A DNA stretch of 64,000 bases from Bubalus kerabau (taxonomy: Eukaryota; Chordata; Mammalia; Artiodactyla; Bovidae), in assembly GCF_029407905.1 (NCBI RefSeq), contig NC_073643.1:30532001-30596000 (forward strand), given 5' to 3'. The position numbers were made by a program, and so were the translations under genes. Shown here one piece after another: positions 1-11,197 of the stretch (the first letter of the stretch is position 1; each line of letters begins with the position of its first letter). The notes under the pieces are model-generated. The model had not been told where the DNA came from, ran no database searches, and saw only the letters and a program-made list of their open reading frames with translations.

Positions 1-192
1 CTGAGCCTCCTAAAAGTAAATTGTAAAAGAACTCTTGGAATGTAGATTTTTCCAAGTTTGGGGATCTGTTTTTTCCCCAGAATGTTTGTGCTCTGAAGTA
101 TTCAGATATTCTGGATGTGACCTCCAAAAATGAAAGAGCCCCTGGGCCCCTTCATTTCACTAGTATGTGCTTACATTAAATGTTGGTGATGT

Positions 193-487
193 TTCGTTGT
201 TCAGTCGCTGAGTTGTGTATGACTCTGTGACCCCATGGACTGCAGCAAGCCAGACTTCCCCGTCCTTTACTGTCTTCCGGAGTGTGCTCAGATTTCACGT
301 CTGTTGAGTCAGTGATACTATCTAACCATCTCATCCTCTGCCACCCTTTTCTCCTTTTGCCTTCAGTCTTGCCCAGCTTCAGGGGTTTTTCCAATGAGTT
401 GACTCTTCACATCAGGTGGCCAGGCGCTCAGCCTTCTTTATGGTCCAGCTCTCACATCTGTACATGACTACTGGAAAAACCATAGCT
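193..487 (-). mobile_element. BovB LINE 3' fragment, minus strand
   Basis: The sequence reads as the reverse complement of the BovB terminal region, with the typical gactctgtgaccccatgg block at the left (3') side. Reading on, it covers the degraded C-terminal codons (an ETLMLGG-like region) up to the catgactactgg block. It has multiple substitutions and is clearly old. The right boundary is approximate. Confidence 0.75.
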
Positions 488-1454
488 GATGTTACTTTAG
501 CTCAATGGATTGTAGTAGGGCTGAGAGGCTTTTTTTGAGGTTTTTTTTTTTTTTATTGCAGGAATTCTGATGGTGTGGAGAGTTCTATATCTTAGTCTCT
601 CCCTGGAAGATTCTATATAGCTGGTTTCATTGTAGTGATTTTGCTGTGCCACAGCTGTTGACTTTAAGCCTGGGCATCAGTCACCAACCAGTCATTCTAT
701 TTACAAGTCTGTTTTAACAGTTTGCTTTCAACCCTCTACCAAGTTATTTCCCTTGATTTCTTTTCAACTAATAGTCTTCAAGCTGCTTCCAGTTTGCTTA
801 CTTATCCCTTGCAGTTGGTAGTGGGAATTGGGAGATTGAAGAAAGAAAAAAGAGCTTTAGAAATTATGTAAAGTTTAAAAATAAAATAAAATTTAAAAAT
901 TAAAAAAAAAAAAGAAATATTTTGTATTGTACAAGTTTTCTTCCCTTCATAATTCTATTCAAAAGAAAAAAGACTATGGATTGTAGGTGGTTTTACTAAT
1001 ACAGGTGTTTTTTGTAGAGTTGGACTTAGGAAACGTGGTAATGTTGAATATTACTTTGGATTAAATTTTTAAATTTTCAAGTGGAAATTTTGTCTATTAA
1101 AATTATCCTTAAAAATTCTTGTTAGGGATGAAAAGGGGCAAGGAAATAAGGACAGATCCCAAAGTTGGCTTGGTCTTGGGGGATTGACTAAAAAGACTGC
1201 ATTTCTCTTCAAGGGGAGTATTTACAGGGACATGAAAATTATCTAAGTTTTGGTTTGCTGACATGGCACCCCTGGCAGCAGCAGCTCCATCTTGGGTCTA
1301 GAAATTTATTTCAACTTGCCCTTTTATAATTTTTAAATCTCTGGGAGTAAATGGGGGAATAAATGGAGAATTAGATGTTCCTGTTTGCTTGGAGAGGTTT
1401 ATTCTGTTCTGGTTTTCATGTTAAACTTTTATAGCTTTAATCCATGTTAATCAG

Positions 1455-1545
1455 TTTGTTTGTTGTAAGGATTAAATGAAATAATTGATGTGAAAGCTTC
1501 TAACAGGGCCTGGCAAATAGTAGATGTTTAGCAAACATTTGCTGG
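1455..1545 (+). repeat. probable MIR SINE fragment
   Basis: The order 'aggattaaatgaaataat', then a 'gggcctggcaaatagtagat' block, then a tgttNagcaaacatttgctgg end matches the 3' half of MIR on the plus strand. Confidence 0.55.
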
Positions 1546-1688
1546 ATTTGAATTTAAATGTCACAGGTGGTATAATGACTTATCGATCTATTAGATTCTT
1601 CTTGTGTTTGGGCATTTTGTACAAAATTAGATATCTCATGGCTCAAATAGGAGACAGCAATTATTCTTTCTTTCCTGGGTGTTCTTAG

Positions 1689-1801
1689 GATGAATTGAGT
1701 GATGTTATCGATATTAAGGATCCAGATTTCACCTCTGCTGCTGAACGAAGGCAGAAACGCCTGGCTGCTGAGCTGGCCAAGTTTGATCCTGATCATTATC
1801 T
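1689..1801 (+). CDS. SHQ1: SHQ1 internal coding exon (first of six in window)
   Basis: The exon encodes 37 full codons plus two bases, starting [14 protein letters not shown] and ending in FDPDHYL. I recognise this as the start of the Shq1-specific domain of SHQ1, the cytoplasmic/nucleoplasmic chaperone that binds newly made dyskerin (NAP57) and keeps it off RNA until H/ACA RNP assembly. The acceptor is a pyrimidine-rich tract ending ttcttag and the donor is gtaagt. The exon leaves phase 2: its final CT pairs with the first A of the exon at 10236 to give Leu. The piece is acidic and then basic ([16 protein letters not shown]), probably helical. The identification is from recalled family sequence; the splice signals and open frame are seen directly. 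Earlier exons lie left of the window. Confidence 0.93.
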
Positions 1802-2548
1802 GTAAGTATTGAGTTTTATTTTTTAAGGTTTAAATAATTTACTTGAAATTGAGTATTTAAAAAAATTTTGAGTGCGTTCTTGACCATGTTGGACATGTGC
1901 TTTTTGGACTCCAGAAATGACTGATAGCTCACAACCTTAATTGACATTTAAATTAACCTACAGCTGTTATACCTCGGTGATCTTTGTAAGGTGCTACTTT
2001 TCATTACCTCATTTCAGCACACCACAGAAATATTTTAAGGTACTTCTTTGAGTTTTTTGCTCTCCAGGCTTTAAAATAGAACACTGCATTCCTGAGAATA
2101 CATACCATTCTTTTGAGAAGACTCTGTTGTGATTAATGGTATATATGAATAAAAACACATTTCAGTTTCTTTAAGAATTTGAATCTACATGTACTGCATT
2201 TCTTGGCTGATCTAGGGGTGGGTTTTCCCAACACTTTTATCCACTAGCACCTGTAATCGAGGATCCATTTCAAATTAACAAATAACTGTTTATTGGGATA
2301 GGATATAAATACAGTCTAATTTTAAGTTTTGCTTTATTTCCCATCTGCACCAGTTGTGTCTTGAGCTATCATGTGTCTCTGTCGGGCTTATATTTGTTGA
2401 AGGAACAAAACTAAGGGGTAGGTAAATAATCACTTGCCTTGGAAAGATTGTGATGTGTCTCATTGATCACGAATAGCAGCACTTCTTGCAAGGAAGTGAT
2501 TGTCCCCAGGAGTCTGTGAGTATTTGACAGCTTTCTTAGGATATCAGT

Positions 2549-2839
2549 AGTGTTTTGGAGAAGGCAATGGCACCCCACTCCAGTACTCTTGCTTGGAAAA
2601 TCCCATGGACGGAAGAGCCTGGTAGGCTGCAGTCCATGGGGTCGCTAGGAGTCGGACACGACTGAGCGACTTCACTTTCACTTTTTACTTTCATGTATTG
2701 GAGAAGGAAATGGCAACCCACTCCAGTGTTCTTGCCTGGAGAATCCCTGGGATGGGGAGCCTGGTGGGCTGCCGTCTATGGGGTCGCACAGAGTCGGATA
2801 CGACTGAAGTGACTTAGCAGCAGCAGCAGCAGTGTTTTG
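2549..2839 (+). mobile_element. Bov-A2 SINE, plus strand, with target-site duplication
   Basis: A dimer of two Bov-A units, each starting ggagaaggNaatggca and ending in a cggacacgactgag-type block, followed by a (GCA)n tail. Flanking direct repeats agtgttttg at 2549-2557 and 2831-2839 mark the insertion. Confidence 0.9.
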
Positions 2840-2929
2840 ATATAGACCTCAGGTAATATTCTCCCCATACTCTGGGCTGGCAGTTTCTAAACTGTCACAT
2901 ATGCAGCTATTCCCTTGTACAGTGCTCTC

Positions 2930-3035
2930 AGCTTATCGAGTTCTCTTGTGTGATTATTTCAGTTTTCACAGCAGTGAGGAAGTGGGGGTTAAGGGACTCA
3001 CCCAAGGTCACACCACTGCTAAGTGACTCATGTGG
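2930..3035 (-). repeat. probable MIR fragment, minus strand
   Basis: The stretch around 'caaggtcacaccactgctaa' with an upstream gttaagNgactca block resembles the reverse complement of the MIR core. It is weak and old. Confidence 0.45.
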
Positions 3036-3765
3036 GACTTGAAAAGTCTTTCCATTTATCATTTTGTATTTCCTTTTCATGTACACTATTTCAGTTTAAC
3101 TGCTGTTGCTCTTGTGATTAACATTCTATCTCCTGTGACTCAGTGGGAGACTAATTGGAATGGCAGAAATATATCTTGTGATGTGCAAATGGGTTGAGTG
3201 ATATGTGACGATGAATGGTGGAACCCTTCGACATCCTCAGGGAAGCTGTGTAAGAGTAGGGTGGGTTATATTTTGGAGGACATCTGAGAGATTCAACTCC
3301 ATTTACATTGCCATTTCTAATTACCTTTATCTCTCCAATTGTGATTTTAAATGTCCACTGAAGAATAATTTGAAGAAACCCATTTAAAATCATGCTGAAT
3401 ATTTAAATTGGAAATTTCATTGTCAGCAAATTTCCTGGGCAAGCATGAAAACAGATTGAGCTTTACAAGACAGAAATTTTGAGTGGGAGGGAGCTTAATT
3501 AGCAGAACTGCCTATCTCTTCTCTTCTAAAACTTGAAGAATAGTGATATGGCCTGAGAGAGTTAGGAAATTGGAATTTATAGTTAGCAGCCCTTATTTTT
3601 CTCTATCTTCTATGTCTTTATCCAGAAGCACATTTTCTTTAATAGTATGCATGAAATGTTTTTTGTATTACTCCAGGAAGGGTTCTTTTTACATGAGCGG
3701 TTTAAATTCAGTTTCAGGCAAGTTGGAGGCTGAGAGTCAGGAAGTAAAGATTCTTTGTGACTTTT

Positions 3766-3998
3766 CTGGTAGGAATGGTGGTGGTGGTATAGTCACTAAG
3801 TCGTGTCTGACTCTTTGTGACCCCTTGGACTATAGCTGGCCAGGCTCCTCTGTCCATGAGATTCTCCAGGCAAGAATACTGGAGTGGGTTGCCATTTCCT
3901 TCTCCAGGGGATCTTCCTGACCCAGGAATCAAACCAACATCTCTTGCATTGCAGGCAGACTCTTCACTGACTGAGCTATAATGGGAGCTGGTAGGAAT
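3766..3998 (-). mobile_element. Bov-tA SINE, minus strand, with target-site duplication
   Basis: Bov-A unit (gtgtctgactctttgtgacc) followed by the reverse complement of the tRNA-derived head (tgacccaggaatcaaacc through ctgagctat). The direct repeat ctggtaggaat occurs at 3766-3776 and 3988-3998. Confidence 0.9.
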
Positions 3999-4348
3999 AA
4001 GACCAGTTATTTGTCATTTTTGTTTTACTCTTTATTTATATTAGCTGACTGACTCGCCCAAATGTGTTGAATTAAATGAAGTGCAAGTAAAATTCTTTTA
4101 AATTTTCAGTTAAAAATCACTGCTTTTTTTTTGTCATTCTTAATGGTTAATACAGTGGAAGAAAAGGTTTATTTTAAATTCTTACCTACTATGAAGACAA
4201 TACACTGCATGTATTGTATTAAAATTTATATGTATATAATGTGATATGCATGTGTAATACATGTGTAATACATTAGCATAATACATGGTGTTTTCAAGTT
4301 GTTTGACTTGCCCTCACAAGTCATGATGTCTCTTCATGTTGTCAGGTT

Positions 4349-4654
4349 TTTCAGTAGCTTGCTGCTGCTATTGGTGCTGCTAAGTTGCTTCAGTCGTGTC
4401 CGACTCTGTGCGACCCCATAGACGGCAGCCCACCAGGCTCCCCCGTCCCTGGGATTCTCCAGGCAAGAACACTGGAGTGGGTTGCCATTTCCTTCTCCAA
4501 TGCATGCAAGTGAAAAGTGAAAGTGAAGCCGTTCAGTCGTGTCCGACTCTTAGTGACCCCATGGACTGCAGCCCACCAGGCTCCTCTGTCCATGGGACTT
4601 TCCAGGCAAGAGTGCTGGAGTGGGGTGCCATTGCCTTCTCCATTTCAGTAGCTT
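4349..4654 (-). mobile_element. Bov-A2 SINE, minus strand, with 12-bp target-site duplication
   Basis: Two Bov-A monomers in reverse complement, preceded by a (GCT)n tail complement. The perfect direct repeat tttcagtagctt flanks it at 4349-4360 and 4643-4654. Confidence 0.9.
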
Positions 4655-5234
4655 AAGGAAAACTAATTTAAATTTCACCCTAAGGCAGAACACAGTGAGG
4701 TAAATTGACTATATACAAAAATTTATACATTCCAAAGACACATGTAAATGACTTCAGGTTATTATTGTTTTAAAAATCCTTTCTTGTAAAATCTGGGTAC
4801 TAGTGTGTGATATTTTCCCCCATAAGTTTTGCATCCCAGCAGAATGCTGAGCATGTAAAGTTGATCCATTATACTTTTTGATTATCCATTTCTTGCCATT
4901 TTAAATTTATTTTGGTATTATTTTCACAGTAAAGTATGTTGAAGGAATTTTGAAACATTCGTTAATAGTCCTTCCTTTTTTGCTTATTATAATTTCCATA
5001 TTTCTCTAGCTGAGCCTGGTTTTTGGTTTTTTTTTCCTTCCCAGGCAACTTTTTTTTTAAATTGTTGGCATATATTTTACTTTAACCAGTTCATAAAGTC
5101 TCACTTATTCTCTTATTAAAGAAAATAAAAGAATTTAGTTAACATTCAAAATAACTATGAGATAAGAAAAGGGGCAACAATGATTGTATAGCATTTGAAG
5201 GGCCTTTTTTGGGACTGAGAGAAGACCTTTTGTT

Positions 5235-6050
5235 TATTTATTTATTTTTAAAAATTGAGGTGTAGTTGATTTACAATATTATATTAGTTTCAAGTGTACA
5301 ACATAGTGATTCACAATTTTTATAGATTATACTTCGTTTAAAGTTATTATATAACCTATATATATATAAAGTTATTATATATATACACACACTATATATA
5401 TATAAAATTATTATATAACCTAGATAGCATATTCAAAAGCAGAGACATTACTTTGCCAACAAAGGTCCGTCTAGTCAAGGCTATGGTTTTTCCAGTGGTC
5501 ATGTATGGATGTGAAATTTGGACTGTGAAGAAAGCTGAGCGCCGAAGAATTGATGCTTTTGAACTGTGGTGTTGGAGAAGACTCTTGAGAGTCCCTTGGA
5601 TTGCAAGGAGATCCAACCAGTCCATTCTGAAGGAGATCAGCCCTGGGATTTCTTTGGAGGGAATGACGCTAAAGCTGAAACTCCAGTACCTTCGCCACCT
5701 CATGCAAAGAGTTGACTCATTGGAAAAGACTCTGATGCTGGAAGGGATTGGGGGCAGTAGGAGAAGGGGACGACAGAGGATGAGATGGCTAGATGGCATC
5801 ACTGACTCGATGGACGTGAGTCTGAGTGAACTCCGGGAGAGGGTGATGGACAGGGAGGCCTGGTGTGCTGCTATTCATGGGGTGGCAAAGAGTCGGACAC
5901 GACTGAGCGACTGAACTGAACTAAAAGTTATTATAAAATGTTGACTCTATCTCCTGTACTGTACAATATGTCCTTATAGCTTATTTATTTTATATATGGT
6001 AGTTTATACCTCTTAATCTGGGGAGTCATGTAAAATTGTAATGTTCAGCA
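5235..6050 (-). mobile_element. old L1 3' end, minus strand, split by BovB at 5416-5923
   Basis: The pattern 'gaggtgtagttgatttaca' followed by a gtgtacaacatagtgattca block is the reverse complement of a mammalian L1 3' UTR. After the BovB insertion the same tail resumes (5936-6050, with ctcctgtactgtac and attttatatatggta). An AT-rich low-complexity patch (5340-5415) lies at the junction. Confidence 0.6.
5404..5935 (+). mobile_element. BovB LINE, 5'-truncated, inserted in old L1
   Basis: BovB 3' part from about 5417 to 5922. It encodes a broken C-terminal segment (MPTKVRLVKAMVFPVVMYGC, then RRRIDAFELWCWRRLLRVPW) and ends with the gactgagcgactgaactgaa tail. The flanks aaaattattata (5404-5415) and aaagttattata (5924-5935) look like a target-site duplication with one mismatch. 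The frame from about 5453 stays open for 153 codons to the element's natural stop, but the element carries no RT core or endonuclease. Confidence 0.85.
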
Positions 6051-6112
6051 TTATACATTTGGTAAAGAAGATGACAGAATGATCAAGCTCCTGGATTTAT
6101 TGAGGAGATCTC

Positions 6113-6403
6113 AAAATGACATGGAGAAGGCAATGGCACCCCACTCTAGTATTCTTGCCTGGAAAATCCCATGGACGGAGGAGCCTTGTAGGCTGCAGTC
6201 CATAGGGTTGCGAAGAGTCGGACACAACTGAGTGACTTCACTGTCACTTTTCACTTTCATGCATTGGAGAAGGAAATGGCAACCCACTCCAGTGTTCTCG
6301 CCTGGAGAATCCCAGGGACGGGGAAGCCTGGTGGGCTGCCGTCTATGGGGTCACACAGAGTCGGACACGACTGAAGCGACTTAGCAGCAGCAGCAAAATG
6401 ACA
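6113..6403 (+). mobile_element. Bov-A2 SINE, plus strand, with target-site duplication
   Basis: Two Bov-A monomers and a (GCA)n tail, flanked by aaaatgaca at 6113-6121 and 6395-6403. Confidence 0.9.
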
Positions 6404-6499
6404 AGTAGTAATTAGAAGCTTGAAAAGAAAGGTTCACCTCTTTCCCAGTGTGGTTCTTTATGCAAAATAGCAACCTTCAGAAAAAACACTGGAATAAAA

Positions 6500-6740
6500 T
6501 GTCACTTATTCATTCTTTCATGTATATACTTACTTGTTCTACCAATATTTGTTTGAATGACTTCCATGTCAGGCGGTGTTGCAGACAGCAGGCAGAGAAT
6601 GGTGAATACATGGTAGCTGCCCTCAAGGGGCTTACACTCCAGTGGGGACATGAAAAGTATTTCTATTGTGATAAGTGCTATGAAGAAAAGCCAGGCGAAG
6701 GGTTTAGAGAGCGACTGGGCATCTCACTGACTCCTCTATT
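6500..6740. repeat. ancient mammalian interspersed repeat (L2/MIR-age)
   Basis: The run attcattctttcatg, then a gctgccctcaaggggcttac block and gataagtgctatgaagaaaa, resembles a common ancient mammalian repeat that recurs near 30.5 kb and 48.4 kb. I cannot name the family with certainty. Confidence 0.4.
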
Positions 6741-6779
6741 TCCACATGTTTAAAATCGAATGCATCATTTTACCTGTAA

Positions 6780-8030
6780 AATCTTCCTGAATTTTCTGCT
6801 TGATAGGATGCCCTTTATTTCATCCCAGTCACCCAGGTTGAAAACCTGGGATTCACCTTGGACTTTGTTCTTTATTCCACGTTTCCAGTCAATCCTGAAA
6901 TTGTACCACTTATGTCTTTCTACTTTGCTTCTCTCCATCTCTTCCTGGCCCTCATCTGTGTCTGGCTTGTTGCAGCTGTCCCCTAACTGCGTAGCTGGCG
7001 TTTCTCATTCCAGCCCTGCTCTTCTGCAGATCCATCAACCGTAAAACCATCAGTGCATCACTGAGAGTGAAAATCTGCTTAAGGCCTTACGGGGCTCTCC
7101 TTATGGATGTGAGAGTTGGACTGTGAAGAAGGCTGAGTGCCGAAGAATTGATGCTTTTGAACTGTGGTGTTGGAGAAGACTCTTGAGAGTCCCTTGGACT
7201 GCAAGGAGATCCAACCAGTCCATTCTAAAGGAGATCAGCCCTGGGATTTCTTTGGAAGGAAGGATGCTAAAGCTGAAACTCCAGTACCTTGGCCACCTCA
7301 TGCGAAGAGTTGACTCATTGGAAAAGACTCTGATGCTGGGAGGGATTGAGGGCAGGAGGAGAAGGGGACGACAGAGGATGAGATGGCTGGATGGCATCAC
7401 CGACTCGATGGAGCGAGTCTGAGTGAACTCTGGGAGTTGGTGATGGACAGGGAGGCCTGGCGTGCTGTGATTCATGGGGTCGCAAAGAGTCGGACACGAC
7501 TGAGCGACTGATCTGATCTGATCTGATCTGGGCTCTCCTTTGCCTACAGCATAAACTCCTAACTCCTTAGCATGTGTAGAAAGGTTTCTGTTATCTGGAT
7601 GCTACCTGCCTCTGTGGCGTCTATTTTGCCACCCCCTGCCCGCATTTCATATGATGACAGTAATGAATGTTTGAATCTCCCCACCTGTACCACACTGCTT
7701 CACACACATTTTTTACTCCTAATTTCCCTTTGCCAGCTGATTTTTCCCCCTTTCCTGCTTTCCCTGAATAACTTTGACTTATCCTGTAAGGCTGGGATCA
7801 ATTGTCACCCCCTGGCACCCTCGCTTCCAGCTTAGCATAGGAAGTGCTCATGTGTTATAGCTCATCTTGTTTTTACTGCATTGTTTTGTAACATTCTGTG
7901 TTTTTTTTTTTTTTTTTTATTCCTATTGTTCCCATTGAATTGTGGTGCCCTGAAGGACAGGGCAAGAGTCTTACTGGTCTTCTGTCTTATGCCACACAGA
8001 GAGGGCACTCAGTGAATGCCCATTGAACTC
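6780..8030 (+). mobile_element. L2 LINE 3' region, plus strand, split by BovB
   Basis: The segment reads like the L2 ORF2 end and 3' UTR: a 'cttggactttgttctttatt' block, ggctctcc-ttgcctacagcataaactcc, and a final gccctgaaggacagggcaag...cactcagtgaatg block. A young BovB (7103-7529) interrupts it and a T run sits near 7900-7919. It is highly diverged. Confidence 0.6.
7092..7540 (+). mobile_element. BovB LINE 3' fragment with GATCT tail and perfect 11-bp TSD
   Basis: Severely 5'-truncated BovB (about 7103-7529) encoding only the last segment (RRIDAFELWCWRRLLRVPW onward) with a frameshift near 7410. The perfect direct repeat gggctctcctt flanks it at 7092-7102 and 7530-7540. The tail is four GATCT units, unlike the GAACT-type tails of the copies at 5.9 and 60.3 kb. 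Confidence 0.9.
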
Positions 8031-8277
8031 ATGGCATTTTAAAACTTGAAAATAATTTATTCTGGAACGTAGAGCATCAGTCGACCTTAGATATTGGGCA
8101 TCACAAGGAATGAACCATCACTGTGTACATGAGGGACTGTACTAGTGAGATTTTACTCAAAACATTTTTGAATTTTTTGAGGGGTGTGCATGAAGGTGGC
8201 AGAGATACTGTTTTACAAGAGGATTTTCCCCCTATTATTTTTCCTCCTGGGGAAAAAAACAGCATCTTTTCAGATGG

Positions 8278-8422
8278 GCCCTTCTTCTTCTGCTGTTGCT
8301 GCTGCTGCTGCGTTACTTCAGTCGTGTCCAACTCTGTGTGACCCCAGAGACGGCAGCCCACCAGTCTCCCCCGTCCCTGGGATTCTCCAGGCAAGAACAC
8401 TGGAGTGGGTTGCCCTTCTTCT
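8278..8422 (-). mobile_element. Bov-A monomer SINE, minus strand, with TSD
   Basis: A single Bov-A unit preceded by the complement of the (GCA)n tail (gctgctgctgctg). The direct repeat gcccttcttct occurs at 8278-8288 and 8412-8422. Confidence 0.85.
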
Positions 8423-8697
8423 ACCCTTGATTAAAAGGTCCTTGGTGCTCCAGCTTTCAACACCCTTTCCTCTCATGTGGCCACTTCACCCTGGGTATTC
8501 TGTCCTCTTCTTTCACCTCAGTTAACTGTGTGAATGCTCAGGACTTCTGTGTGTCTCTCTTGAGCACAGGTTAGCATATCTGACTGCCTGGGGGAATTTC
8601 TGTCTTTCCTACAAGAACACCTCCAATAACTCATCCCAAAGCAGAAGCTGTTCCCTCTCCAGTCGAGTCTGTTAGCATCCTGTGTTGCTGTCTCTGC

Positions 8698-8712
8698 GGG
8701 GGGGGGGGGGGC
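8698..8712 (+). repeat. 15-base G homopolymer
   Basis: An uninterrupted run of 15 G follows ctgtctctgc. Nothing nearby explains it as a SINE tail. Confidence 0.95.
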
Positions 8713-8869
8713 ACTGTGGTCCACCTAACTGTTCAGGCCAGAGTCCTGGGCAACAGCCTGATCCCGAGAGGAGCTGGCACTGAGAATTACTCCTTCAAGA
8801 TAATTGCTGTTCAGTTTTGTCCAATATGTGCTTTATTTCCTCACTCATAAAAATGGAATGTTTATATTG

Positions 8870-9105
8870 GTTAATAGCTTGGATTTCAGACTGAGACTTA
8901 AAGGGGTCCAAATCCTGGCCCCACTTCTCACTGGTTCTTTGACCTTAACCCTGGTACACAACTTTTCCAGCCCTCAGCTTCCACTCGTGTAAAAGGGGAG
9001 TATTGATAGCACCCATTGCCTAATGAAGTGGTGTGGGTATTCAAGGAAATAATGAATGAAAAGCACTTAGTGCAGGGCTTGCCACATCCAAAGAACTCAG
9101 TAAGT
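8870..9105 (+). repeat. MIR SINE, plus strand
   Basis: The order of blocks (ccaaatcctggccccacttc; ctttgaccttaaccctgg; taaaaggggagtattgatag; cttagtgcagggcttgccac) follows full-length MIR, with an end near aactcagtaag. Confidence 0.7.
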
Positions 9106-9341
9106 TATCTGTGATCTTTCTAATTTTAAAAAGATTTCAGTATCTCCATTGAAAGTCTTTAAAGTCTATTAAAGTCTTTAAAGTATTAAAACCATGAGCT
9201 AGAAAATCCAGTGTATCAAAACGACCAGTGTCTTGAGGTTCTAATTACTTGAAATATCAATGAATTTTCCACCGTAAGTTATACTTTATGTCATTCTTTT
9301 CCAATTTCCAACTTTGAATATAAAATAGTATTTGTGCTGTG

Positions 9342-9564
9342 TGTGCTATGCTAAGTTGCTTCCATTGTGTCCAATTCTTTGTGACCCCATGGACTGTAGC
9401 CCCCCAGGCTCCTCTGCCCATGGGATTCTCCAGGCAAGAATACTGGAGTGGGTTGCCATGCCCTCCTCCAGGGGATGTTCCTGACCCAAGGATCAAACCA
9501 ACGTTTCTTCTGTTTCCTGCATTTGCAGGTGGATTCTTTACCACTACTGCCACCTGGGAAGCTG
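9342..9564 (-). mobile_element. Bov-tA SINE, minus strand
   Basis: Reverse-complement Bov-A unit (gtgaccccatggactgtagc) followed by the tRNA-like head complement (ggatcaaaccaacg through tttaccactactgccacctg). No clear duplication is seen at the flanks. Confidence 0.85.
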
Positions 9565-10235
9565 TAAGACAGCATCGTTTCTGAATAAGTGTCTTCAAAG
9601 AGTTTACTTTGAATGTAGCAGTTATTTTTCTAGTTAAAACTGAGAAAGTAAAGTACAGGAAAAGTAATTTTCTGTTCTCTGTGAAAGTTCCTTTTATCTT
9701 TTGCAATAGTTTTGACTTAGGGTCTATAAATATGAGCATAGCTAAATGAAATAGATTGCGTCTTGGAAGGAAACATGAGTGCACATACTAAAAAATGATG
9801 TGTGTGTGTATGTGAGAGAGAGACCTCTTGGTGGTGGTGGTGGAATTAAAATACTATTTATTATAAGCTTATGAAAATTTGTAATATTTGCAAATTGCAC
9901 AAGGCCTAGCCTTCATGAGCATCGAGTGTTCAGATTTGTTTCATCCCACATAACTGTGGTATAGGACATAGGACTTTAGAGGGGACTGGTCTTCTCTGTA
10001 TTTTCTGTTTAAAAAGATCGCAAATGTCAAATACCCCTTTAGTCTGAGGCTTACTTTGCATTTATGATGATTAGTAACCACAGTGAAAGTAATAGCAGCA
10101 CTCAGTCTTGCCTTGAAATGTGCTTTAGATCAGTCTGTATTTCTAGTACAAATATGATGAATTAAGGTAAAATTTTAAACAGTGAAAACCAGCCTGATTA
10201 TATGTAACAAGCCCCTTCATTTTTTTTTTTTCCAG

Positions 10236-10363
10236 AGCTGACTTTATGGAAGATGAAGCAGTTAAGCAGGTTTTGGAATACACTCCTTGGTGGAGTGATT
10301 TATATTCAGAAATGATGACCTCTTTGGGAAAGAGTCAGGAGGAAGAAAATCTTGCTGCGTTAG
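10236..10363 (+). CDS. SHQ1: SHQ1 internal coding exon (second in window)
   Basis: The exon follows a long T tract ending ttccag. After completing the Leu codon it reads ADFMEDEAVKQVLEYTPWW and then a hydrophilic stretch ending ENLAAL, with no stop. It is 128 nt long and leaves phase 1 (final G), which joins TG of the next exon to make Val. The donor is gtaaga. The PWW motif lies in the helical Shq1-specific domain that contacts dyskerin. The segment is rich in Glu, Met and Ser and by my recollection is among the less conserved parts of the domain. Phase agreement on both sides makes the assignment firm. Confidence 0.93.
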
Positions 10364-10948
10364 GTAAGAAACTCAAAATAAGACTCATTTGCACACTCCT
10401 TTCTTAAGCACACAATTGTAATTGTCACATGGGGTGAAGATATTATTTTGATTTGCTAATTTTGGAAATAGGAGCTTTACCCGGGACTTGGAAATGTCAC
10501 ACAGTACTTATACTTATTTGTCTCAGAAAATTCTTTTGGAATATATTTTACTTTTGACTCATTGGGGTTCTTTAAAATTTCTTAATTTTTTAAAATATTT
10601 TTATCAAATTTAGGGACATTAACATACAGGACATGTGTAGTTGTTGAATAATCTGCTTGTGGGATCTGAATGTTCCTCTGTGGTAAAGGCGTTTGAGTAT
10701 TAGTAATGGTGAAAAAAGACCAAGTTTTCCATCCTTTTGTCTGTTGGATGAATTTGATAAGTTCTCCCCAGTTATTTCAGAAGTGGTTTCATGTGGAAGC
10801 AGGACTAGTTATCTTCCTTTCTGTACCTTACAGAGAGCAATTTTTACCAAATAAGGCTGAGTTAGGGGGTTTTATGAGCCACAAGAGACGATTGTGCCAT
10901 GCTTAACATTAAGCCAAATATTATACACAGAGTTGTAGTTTTAGACAG

Positions 10949-11197
10949 GCATATTATTAATGGGCTTCCCGAGTGGTGCAGTGGTAAAAAATATGTCTGC
11001 CAGTGCAGGAGACACAAGAAATATGGGTTCAATCCCTGGGTTGGGTAGATTCCCTGGAGTAGGAAATGGCAACCCACTCCAGTAGTCTTGCCTGGAGAAT
11101 GCCATGGACAGAGGAGCCTGGTGAGCTATGGTCCATGGGGTCACAAAACAGTTCAACATGACTGAGCACTCACACACACACACACGCATTTTATTAA
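10949..11197 (+). mobile_element. Bov-tA SINE with (CA)n tail, plus strand
   Basis: The tRNA-like head starts gggcttcccgagtggtgcag and has a B-box-like gggttcaatccctggg. The Bov-A unit follows, then a CA tail at 11170-11185. Direct repeats gcatattattaa (10949-10960) and gcattttattaa (11186-11197) differ at one base. Confidence 0.88.

Larger units (their letters stand above)
1..1688 (+). other. SHQ1: SHQ1 intron (3' part), upstream of first exon seen
   Basis: No coding signal is seen before the acceptor at 1688. The stretch holds a minus-strand BovB 3' fragment (193-487), a T run near 539-554, an A-rich patch near 860-920 and a probable MIR (1455-1545). The remainder is AT-rich sequence I do not recognise. 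Confidence 0.8.
1802..10235 (+). other. SHQ1: SHQ1 intron of 8.4 kb
   Basis: The intron carries two plus and two minus Bov-A/Bov-A2 copies, two minus Bov-tA, two BovB 3' fragments, an L2 split by one of those BovB copies, an old L1 tail split by the other, and MIR pieces. At 1802-2548, 3050-3765, 4655-5230, 8040-8275 and 9570-10200 I see only AT-rich intronic sequence. A 15-G run lies at 8698-8712. Confidence 0.8.

Noticed and set aside
3543..3920. 125-codon plus-strand open frame
   Set aside because: Its right half is a Bov-tA read in antisense and its left half is intronic sequence with no protein resemblance.
10961..11040. tRNA-like sequence with box-B match as a tRNA gene
   Set aside because: This and similar stretches are heads of Bov-tA or CHR SINEs, followed by SINE bodies and flanked by target-site duplications.
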